This document shows positions 1 through 6,010 of a stretch of DNA of 17,011 nt, piece by piece (the stretch's first letter is position 1; every line of letters begins with the position of its first letter). This stretch comes from Desulfobacterales bacterium (GTDB lineage Bacteria; Desulfobacterota; Desulfobacteria; Desulfobacterales; C00003060). The position numbers and the translations under genes are program-made. The DNA lies in assembly GCA_030616425.1 (NCBI GenBank), contig JAUWXJ010000026.1, positions 1-17,011 of the forward strand, read 5' to 3'. The notes under the pieces were generated by a model. The model saw only the letters and a list, made by a program, of their open reading frames with translations, was not told the origin of the DNA and searched no databases.

Positions 1-197
1 GAACAACTCGGCAAATATCATATCGTTGCTGGACTTCACCATGTGTGCGTTTGTCAGAGGCGCTCGATAAACCCATGAAACCCCTTACCGCCTTGGCTTT
101 ATCACATTCTTGCCGCGTTGTTTATGCAACATTAGGGTTTACTACAGCCTCACCAATACACCTAAAGTGCCTAAATAAGCATTTGGCTATGAAGTAA
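1..197. other. Left-edge region without a recognised gene
   Basis: No convincing coding region. Short open frames run in from the left edge on the plus strand; the one reading from base 2 ends after about 22 codons. These could be the 3' tail of a gene outside the window, but I recognise no family. The segment ends at the inverted hairpin repeat that starts at 198. Confidence 0.4.
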
Positions 198-249
198 GTG
201 AAGCCTCCCCGCCCTTCCGGGCGGGGCTTGCGGGGAGCACGCCGGTCAA
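198..249 (-). repeat. GC-rich hairpin repeat, left inverted copy
   Basis: Bases 198-229 are the exact reverse complement of 3287-3318 (32 of 32). Bases 232-249 are the exact reverse complement of 3204-3221 (18 of 18). The core is a palindrome with stem 207-214 (CCCCGCCC), loop TTCC and stem 219-226 (GGGCGGGG). In this copy the two blocks are nearly adjacent, whereas in the right-hand locus 65 bases separate them. The last bases contain the TGA stop of the neighbouring M48 protease gene (246-248). The palindromic shape resembles REP or PATE-type elements mobilised by IS200/IS605 enzymes, but no transposase is present here, so the family is an inference. Confidence 0.85.
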
Positions 250-1481
250 CTCATTCTTCGAATCGAGTCAATTCTTTCCAGCACAGGAGGATGACTGTAA
301 CTCAAGAAAACTTTCAGAGGGTGTGGTGTTAGATTTGACAGGTTATCAACGGTCAGCTTCTTTAATGCCGAAATCATCGACTCTGGCTTTCTATATGTTC
401 CAACCGCATATGAATCAGCTTCATATTCATATTTTCTGGAAAGGATTCTACTGAAGATAGAGATAACCATATTAATGGGAGCATACAGGAAGGCGAAGAA
501 GATTAGGCTTGCATATATTGAAGTCTCTTGCATTTTAAAGGCTGAAAATAGTCCCTCGTTGTTTATGAACAATGAAACGACAAAGAACATCAAGCCGGTT
601 TTACTAATTGAGATCAGTATAGATTTCAGAATATGCTTTTTCTTATAATGTCCCATTTCATGAGCAAGGATGGAAACAAGCTCATCTACTGTGTGTTTTT
701 TTATCAGCGTGTCAAATAGTACAATCCTGCGAAACTTTCCAAACCCTATGAAGAAAGCATTCGATTTAGTAGAGCGTTTGGAGGCGTCCATTTTGAAAAT
801 GCCTTTCATTTTGAAAGCTTGTGATCCGGCGTAGTCTTCAATGGCCGCCTTAAGCTCCCCATCTCCCAAGGGATAGAACTTATTGAACAATGGCAGTATT
901 ACTATAGGGGCAAGAAACGTAAGCACTATTTGGAACAGGACAACCACAACCCAGCAATACATCCACGCCAAGTCTCCGGTCTTGTGAAAAAACCACAAAA
1001 TGATCGAAAAGATGGTTCCACCAATAATCGCAGATAGCAGCCACGTTTTCACTATATCTAGTATAAACGTTCTTACGGTAGTTCGATTGAAGCCGTATTT
1101 CTCCTCAATGACAAAGGTGCTATAGATGGAAAAGGGGATGGAGATTATTTGGGAAGCAAGTAGCAAAATTCCAGCAAAAATAAGACCAGTGGGGATAGGG
1201 CCGAACTGAAAACTTCTTCCAATCTGGTCAACAAAATTGAACCCGCCGATCAGAATAAAAGCCACTGTAATCGGTGTAGTAATTGTATCAGCAGTTATTT
1301 CAAACCTTGTATTTTCCTTCAGATAATTTTGTGCTTTCTTGTATTTTTCAGCATCGTAGTAACCATCATATTCTTCGGGCAAATCGGTCTTCGCATGTCT
1401 AACATTGAGGGTCTCCACTACAATATTCAAAAAATAATTGCCAACTATGATGAAAAGTATAATTACTAGGTAAATATTCAT
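246..1481 (-). CDS. M48 family (Ste24-type) integral membrane metallopeptidase
   Basis: A 411-residue predicted zinc protease of the inner membrane, related to CAAX prenyl protease 1 (Ste24/HtpX superfamily). The zinc-binding motif HEMGH is at residues 274-278, and the third ligand is probably E354 in YEYEADSYA. The N-terminal half carries several hydrophobic membrane segments and the charged stretch after helix 1 that is typical of Ste24 (NVRHAKTDLPEEYDGYYD). Further helices follow the catalytic motif. Length and C-terminal end (YSHPPVLERIDSIRRM) are usual for the family. Bacteria lack farnesylated CaaX proteins, so the role is more likely membrane protein turnover or quality control; that is inference. 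The ATG at 1479-1481 has no clear Shine-Dalgarno sequence. The stop codon lies inside the flanking hairpin repeat. Confidence 0.9.
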   Translation of the reverse strand: MNIYLVIILFIIVGNYFLNIVVETLNVRHAKTDLPEEYDGYYDAEKYKKAQNYLKENTRFEITADTITTPITVAFILIGGFNFVDQIGRSFQFGPIPTGLIFAGILLLASQIISIPFSIYSTFVIEEKYGFNRTTVRTFILDIVKTWLLSAIIGGTIFSIILWFFHKTGDLAWMYCWVVVVLFQIVLTFLAPIVILPLFNKFYPLGDGELKAAIEDYAGSQAFKMKGIFKMDASKRSTKSNAFFIGFGKFRRIVLFDTLIKKHTVDELVSILAHEMGHYKKKHILKSILISISKTGLMFFVVSLFINNEGLFSAFKMQETSIYASLIFFAFLYAPINMVISIFSRILSRKYEYEADSYAVGTYRKPESMISALKKLTVDNLSNLTPHPLKVFLSYSHPPVLERIDSIRRMS

Positions 1482-1636
1482 AGTGCGGAATAAAGACTGA
1501 CTCTTGGCCTATATCCAAGACATTTCTATTATTAATTTTCTGAATATGATCGGCCCACTTCCCGCCATGTGAAGGACTGTCGTAAAGCAGTCTCTCGCCT
1601 CGTACATAGATCAAGGGAAGCTATCCCCATTTCCTC

Positions 1637-2044
1637 TTACAACCCAAGTGCGTCCCGAAAGAATTCTGGAATAGGTACAAGCCTCCCATTCAGATTAGTA
1701 AACACCCAGGTTACATCAGCCTTGGCAACCACGGTGTGATCTGATTTTTTCAAGATTTCCTGGCAAAAAACACCCTTCATCTTGGTGTGGCCTTTGAGAT
1801 ATGTCCTAACCACCAGCTCATCTCCCTCCCGTGCCGCGGCCTTGTAGTCGATTTCGACCCGCCTGATAACTATAAAAACCCCCTTTTTTTTGATCCTTTC
1901 CAGGGAAAGGCCTTTTTCTCCAAGAAGTTCCACGCGTCCATATTCTAGATAGTTCAGATACACTGCATTGTTTACGTGCCCATAAGAATCACATTCATAG
2001 GATCTTACCTTCAGACTCGCTTCAAACAATTCTTTATCTTTCAT
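1637..2044 (-). CDS. Acyl-CoA thioesterase, hotdog fold (YbgC/4HBT family)
   Basis: A 135-residue single-domain cytosolic hotdog thioesterase predicted to hydrolyse acyl-CoA or acyl-ACP thioesters. The N-terminal motif YECDSYGHVNNAVYLNYLEYGR (residues 16-37, with likely catalytic D19 and H23) is the 4-hydroxybenzoyl-CoA thioesterase signature. The central strand stretch VEIDYKAAAREGDELVVRTYL also fits. Length is usual for the family. Substrate cannot be told from sequence: short or medium acyl-CoA, aryl-CoA and acyl-ACP are all possible. A weak GGGGA lies just upstream of the ATG. It is on the same strand as the M48 gene downstream (155-base gap) and the macro-domain gene upstream (150-base gap); I see no functional link between the three. 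Confidence 0.88.
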   Translation of the reverse strand: MKDKELFEASLKVRSYECDSYGHVNNAVYLNYLEYGRVELLGEKGLSLERIKKKGVFIVIRRVEIDYKAAAREGDELVVRTYLKGHTKMKGVFCQEILKKSDHTVVAKADVTWVFTNLNGRLVPIPEFFRDALGL

Positions 2045-2194
2045 GGAATCCCCAAAAAAATGACGTGATGTAAGGCGCCAAGGTGATCAAGCCTTGTCCA
2101 CCTCGGAAGGCCCCCTCTACATTCTACAAAATCCCCACATCAAGCTTATTCAATATAGTCAATAAATCTTCTCTCATCCTCTTTATATCCCGAG

Positions 2195-2737
2195 TTATGA
2201 CCCTTCTGAGGCAAGCTGTCCGAGGGCCCCCTCAAACGCCTGAAGGGCCCCTGAACTGCGCAGGACAAAGCGGACCCGTTCGATTTCAGGATGCTCTCGA
2301 ACAAACCCCATCACGGTGCGCAGGGCAACAGGGGCTGCTTCTTCCAGGGGGTATCCGTAAGCTCCCGTGCTGATGGAAGGAAAAGCCACCGAACGTATCC
2401 CTTTGGCCAGGGCAACCTCCAGGCTCCTTTTATAGGCGCTCTCAAGCAAGCGCTCCACAGCCGGATTTGCAGTTTGATAGACTGGTCCCACCGTATGGAT
2501 CACATACCGGGCCTTAAGCCTGTAACCTCGCGTGATGACCGCGTCTCCTGTGTCACAGCCCCCAAGGGTTCGGCATTCAGCCAATAGTTCCGGTCCGGCC
2601 GCCCTGTGGATTGCTCCATCTACGCCCCCACCCCCGAGAAGGGTGCGATTGGCAGCATTGACGATCGCCTCGGTATCCTGCTGCGTGATGTCCCCTTGTG
2701 TCAACTCCAGTATGGACGATCCGATCTTGACTTCCAT
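2195..2737 (-). CDS. Macro domain O-acetyl-ADP-ribose deacetylase / ADP-ribosyl hydrolase (YmdB/MacroD-like)
   Basis: A 180-residue stand-alone macro domain predicted to bind ADP-ribose and remove O-acetyl-ADP-ribose or mono-ADP-ribose from acidic residues. Visible signatures are GDIT (15-18, with adenine-contacting D16), IVNAANRTLLGGGGVDGAIHRAAG (residues 25-48; N27, N30 and D40 in the catalytic loop), the IHTVGPVY strand, and the phosphate loop SISTGAYGYPLEEA. These place it in the MacroD class rather than the PARG or viral type. It has a good ribosome binding site, AAGGAG, seven bases before the ATG. No ADP-ribosyltransferase or sirtuin is visible nearby, so a toxin-antitoxin role is unsupported. 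Confidence 0.92.
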   Translation of the reverse strand: MEVKIGSSILELTQGDITQQDTEAIVNAANRTLLGGGGVDGAIHRAAGPELLAECRTLGGCDTGDAVITRGYRLKARYVIHTVGPVYQTANPAVERLLESAYKRSLEVALAKGIRSVAFPSISTGAYGYPLEEAAPVALRTVMGFVREHPEIERVRFVLRSSGALQAFEGALGQLASEGS

Positions 2738-3203
2738 AAAGCTGCTCCTTCTGCTGTTCTATGATCCTCCCCTTCCCCCAAAGCTTTTTTATCAGACTCG
2801 TTCAACATGGTTAAAAACGTTTCACCTATTCCCCTCTGGTCTGACTATTCTCCTCTATCTTCAATAACTAAGATGTCACCCTTTTTCTCTTCCTTCTTCT
2901 ATGCTTCCCTTTTAAGGGCTTGTCCTGTGTTCGCTGCAGGATGTCAGGGGGCCTGAGGCGGGTTTTGCGCATCTGCGCCTTTCGCTTTGCATCACCATAT
3001 TTTCCAAATCTGCCGCCCATGGATTTATTGGTTCCGGGTCCCAAGTCGCGAGTCCCGCGTTATGCTCACCGTCATTCAACCCGTCCCAGAGTATAGGGGA
3101 TACAGATGACCTGGCTAACTGATTGATTTTAGCTCACTCTTTGTGATTGTTTATATATCACTTTTAGCACATATAAGTGTTATTGTAAAGAAATGAGCAT
3201 AGT
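2738..3203. other. Intergenic region between divergent transcription units
   Basis: About 460 bases with no convincing gene on either strand. It must hold the 5' control region of the minus-strand macro-domain gene, whose Shine-Dalgarno AAGGAG lies just before 2737. An AT-rich part near 3140-3200 precedes the hairpin repeat. I could not fix a promoter with confidence. It might contain a decayed gene, but I recognise no remnant. Confidence 0.4.
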
Positions 3204-3318
3204 TTGACCGGCGTGCTCCCCTTGACCCCGCCCGGAAGGGCGGGGTCAAGGGGAGCTATACAAAAATATCCATCTTCCTTACCGGGAAGCCCCGCCCGGA
3301 AGGGCGGGGAGGCTTCAC
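3204..3318 (+). repeat. GC-rich hairpin repeat, right inverted copy with two hairpins
   Basis: Contains the 18-base block TTGACCGGCGTGCTCCCC (3204-3221) and the 32-base hairpin block (3287-3318). Both match the left copy at 198-249 exactly in inverse orientation. Between them this copy has extra sequence, including a second, stronger hairpin at 3215-3256. The core of both hairpins is the same CCCGCCC-GGAA-GGGCGGG. The two loci bracket a roughly 3-kb block of three minus-strand genes. No target-site duplication is evident to me. Confidence 0.85.
3215..3256. repeat. Perfect 19-bp stem, 4-base loop palindrome
   Basis: The left arm GCTCCCCTTGACCCCGCCC (3215-3233) pairs without mismatch with 3238-3256 around the loop GGAA. 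It would form a very stable hairpin as DNA or RNA. There is no T-run on either side, so it is not a typical intrinsic terminator. It belongs to the repeat at 3204-3318. Confidence 0.9.
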
Positions 3319-3701
3319 ATGTCTCTTGCTACACACAAACTTGACCGGCCTGCTTCCTCCCAGAAGGTCAAAATGTTAGAGAGGGATTCGTCATGTTTTT
3401 TGTTGTCAGATTAGACTTGAGATTATAGTGTTATAAAGTTGTAGATTAATTAATACATATAGTGGGCAGGCTCCATGGGAATAAGTGAAGAATCGTGTAG
3501 TCCCGCTTTGGCGGGACGGGGAATGCGCTCGGTTTGCGGTTCAACGTGTGCTCTGGCTTGAAGTGTGACATACACGAGAACTTGAGCAGTGGATACAGCG
3601 CGAGCTATCTGCATTCGCTCTTTATGGGATTATTCAGTCACCAAGATGGGATACAAGGAAATTACTGAGTCTCGTAAATAACCTTGCAAGAGGATCAAAA
3701 G
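3319..3701. other. Upstream region of the sensor kinase group
   Basis: No gene recognised. A third, degenerate copy of the repeat end is seen at 3341-3354 (TTGACCGGCCTGCT, one mismatch to the block at 3204). A 7-bp hairpin, GTCCCGC-TTTG-GCGGGAC, lies at 3500-3517. The AT-rich stretch around 3403-3460 is the most likely promoter area for the downstream kinases, but no box pair is good enough to call. Short open frames in 3540-3700 resemble no family I know. Confidence 0.4.
3688..3693 (+). promoter_or_regulatory. Ribosome binding site that fixes the kinase start at 3702
   Basis: AAGAGG lies eight bases before the ATG at 3702. The frame stays open a little further, to a TTG at 3684, but that codon would lie upstream of this site. 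The ATG also starts immediately before the Rossmann-like beta strand (MKQAKALNVAIVGGG), so it is preferred. Confidence 0.65.
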
Positions 3702-5945
3702 ATGAAACAGGCTAAAGCACTCAATGTAGCAATTGTTGGTGGTGGTCCAGGGTGCAAGGCAATTATGGATATGATATTTGCCAAAAAGCTCAGCCAGCTT
3801 CGGATGAAGCTAATCGGGGTTGCCTGCACCAATCCGAAGGCTGAGGGTTACCGGTACGCCAAGAAAAAGGGGATTTTTACAACAAGAGATTACCGTGACC
3901 TGTACAAGCTCAAAAACCTTAACATGATTATCGAGCTAACAGGTCGTCAGGAGGTGGCTGATGAGATCTTTCAAACCAAACCAGAAAACGTCCGACTAAT
4001 GGGCAATGTTGCTGCTCGTCTCTTCTGGGACCTCTTTAAAATCGAAGAAGATCTTATCGCCGAGCGTGAGCGGACAGAAGAAGCTCTTCGTCAGAGCGAG
4101 GAACGCTACCGTACCCTGTTCATGAACAATCCCATCGAGACTATAATAGTGGACCTTGAAGGAAGGGTGACGGGCTTCAACAGAGCAAAAGTGAATGGGG
4201 CAAGAGAAAGGCCAAATGATAGATTGCCCAATATTGGAGATAGGATGTACACTAAGGATTATGCAGGGAAACATAAGATCAATATGCGTAAGGAATTGAT
4301 GAACTGCATCAAGTCAGGCAAATCAAAGGACTTCCCTGAGCTAGAATACAATGATAGATTTTTGTATATAAACATATCTCCGTTTGGAGACGGAGCTATC
4401 ATAACGTCCATAGACATCACTAAGCGCAAGCTGGCCGAAGAGGCACTCCGGGAAAGCGAGATAAAATTCCGGGACCTGTTTGGTCTATCACCCCAGCCTA
4501 TAGCCCTTACCGAGATTGAGACCGGTAGATTGATCGACATCAACGATATATTTTGTGAACTGACAAAATACACCAAGGAGGAAATCCTTGGACGGACTAC
4601 AATGGAATGCGGATTCTATTCTGAGAAGGACAGGGCCAGATTCATAAAGGAATTACAGAAATCAGGAGAGGTCAAAGGATTGGAGATGGATTTCAGGGCC
4701 AAGGATGGCTCGATTATTACTGCACTGATGTTCTCCAAAATAGTTACGATCGGAGGCGAACCATTAATCCTTACCATGTTCGTTGACATGACGGGCCATA
4801 AGGATCTGGAAGCCCAACTCCTTCAAGCCCAGAAGATGGAAGCCATAGGCACCTTGGCCGGTGGCATTGCCCATGACTTCAACAACCTGCTCATGGGAAT
4901 CCAGGGGAATGTCTCCTTGATGCTTATGGATGCGGATTCCGCGCACCCATATTATGAGCGATTACAGAATGTTGAAAGGCAGATTCAAAGCGGCATCAGA
5001 CTAACCTCGCACCTCCTTGGGTATGCCAGGAAGGGCAAATATGAAGTCAAGCCTGTTAACCTGAACCAACTAGTGAAAGAGACGTCTGAGACATTTGGTA
5101 GGACCAGAAAGGATATTACGATTCGCCAAGAGCTTGCCAAGAACTTGTTTCCAATAGAGGCAGACCAGGGACAGATCGAACAGGTCTTGTTTAATCTGTA
5201 TGTGAACGCTGGAGATGCCATGGCCGGCGGTGGAGATCTCAACCTGAAGACCATGAATGTTGCCCACGGGAATATGGAGGGCAAGCTCTATGATCCAAAG
5301 CCGGGCAACTATGTCATGTTAACAGTTACCGACACAGGCACAGGTATGAACAAAAAAACCATGGAGCGCATCTTTGATCCCTTCTTTACGACCAAGGAGA
5401 TGGGCCGGGGTACAGGGCTTGGTCTGGCGTCTACTTACGGTATTATAAAGAGCCATGCCGGTTATATTGATGTTGATTCCAAGAAAGGGCACGGAACGAC
5501 CTTCAGTATTTATCTTCCTGCATCTGAGAAGCCGGCCCACAAAGCTGTCAAGCGTGCTGACCAAGTCCTCAAGGGGACTGAAACAGTGCTGTTGGTCGAC
5601 GATGAAGAGGAGATCAGGCAAGTGGGCAAGGATCTGTTGGAGGCAATGGGCTACCAGGTACTGCTAGCCACGGACGGAAAAGAGGCAGTCAAGCTCTACA
5701 AGAAACACCGGGATGATATAGAGATCGTCCTTCTTGACATGGTTATGCCCAACATGGGCGGCGGCGAAACCTACGATACGATGAAGAAGATCAATCCAGA
5801 AATAAAGGCCCTGCTCTTCAGCGGATACAGCATTACCGGTGAAGCTACCGAGATATTGGAACGCGGCTGCAATGGTTTCCTACAGAAACCCTTTACCATG
5901 AAAGCGCTGTCCGGAAAAATAAGGGAAATTCTGGAAGGGGAATAG
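3702..5945 (+). CDS. Hybrid PAS sensor histidine kinase with N-terminal Rossmann-like domain
   Basis: About 747 residues from the ATG at 3702. Order of parts: a Rossmann-like nucleotide-binding domain (about 1-105, with the glycine-rich turn VGGGPG after the first strand and IIELTG in mid-domain); a short helical linker ERERTEEALRQSEERY; PAS 1 (about 130-245); PAS 2 (about 250-370); HisKA with phosphoacceptor H391 in GGIAHDFNN; HATPase with N-box NLYVNAGDAM (near 495), DTGTGM and GRGTGLGLAS; and a C-terminal receiver domain with VLLVDDEE and phosphorylatable D679 in VLLDMVMP. No transmembrane segment is seen, so it should be a soluble cytosolic sensor. The kinase and receiver half is a close paralogue of the next gene. 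The N-terminal domain resembles dinucleotide-binding folds of the DapB/homoserine dehydrogenase type, so NAD(P)(H) sensing is plausible but unproven. Confidence 0.9.
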   Translation: MKQAKALNVAIVGGGPGCKAIMDMIFAKKLSQLRMKLIGVACTNPKAEGYRYAKKKGIFTTRDYRDLYKLKNLNMIIELTGRQEVADEIFQTKPENVRLMGNVAARLFWDLFKIEEDLIAERERTEEALRQSEERYRTLFMNNPIETIIVDLEGRVTGFNRAKVNGARERPNDRLPNIGDRMYTKDYAGKHKINMRKELMNCIKSGKSKDFPELEYNDRFLYINISPFGDGAIITSIDITKRKLAEEALRESEIKFRDLFGLSPQPIALTEIETGRLIDINDIFCELTKYTKEEILGRTTMECGFYSEKDRARFIKELQKSGEVKGLEMDFRAKDGSIITALMFSKIVTIGGEPLILTMFVDMTGHKDLEAQLLQAQKMEAIGTLAGGIAHDFNNLLMGIQGNVSLMLMDADSAHPYYERLQNVERQIQSGIRLTSHLLGYARKGKYEVKPVNLNQLVKETSETFGRTRKDITIRQELAKNLFPIEADQGQIEQVLFNLYVNAGDAMAGGGDLNLKTMNVAHGNMEGKLYDPKPGNYVMLTVTDTGTGMNKKTMERIFDPFFTTKEMGRGTGLGLASTYGIIKSHAGYIDVDSKKGHGTTFSIYLPASEKPAHKAVKRADQVLKGTETVLLVDDEEEIRQVGKDLLEAMGYQVLLATDGKEAVKLYKKHRDDIEIVLLDMVMPNMGGGETYDTMKKINPEIKALLFSGYSITGEATEILERGCNGFLQKPFTMKALSGKIREILEGE

Positions 5946-6000
5946 AAGTACAAAGTAACAGGAACAGAGGGTTGAGTAGACAGGCAAAGCCGTGGTTATT

Positions 6001-6005
6001 GGAGG
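6001..6005 (+). promoter_or_regulatory. Ribosome binding site that fixes the second kinase start at 6011
   Basis: GGAGG sits five bases before the ATG at 6011. The frame is open from a TTG at 5972, but the extra 13 residues there precede the receiver strand KILIVDDEP and have no ribosome site of comparable quality. The ATG start is therefore chosen. Confidence 0.75.
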
Positions 6006-6010
6006 TAGTC

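Noticed and set aside
2120..2194. A 17-codon frame in the gap between the macro-domain and thioesterase genes
   Set aside because: Too short to judge, and it has no recognised homologue.
246..2737. Protease, thioesterase and macro-domain genes as a defence or toxin-antitoxin island
   Set aside because: Each is a common housekeeping-type family, no ADP-ribosyltransferase or toxin is visible, and the gaps of about 150 bases do not suggest a tight operon.
2083..2867. Open frames on the plus strand opposite the macro-domain gene
   Set aside because: They lie antisense to a well-supported macro-domain gene, overlap one another and show no family features.
3215..3318. The GC-rich hairpins as intrinsic terminators or a CRISPR remnant
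   Set aside because: No T-run follows on either strand, and there are no regularly spaced repeats with unique spacers.
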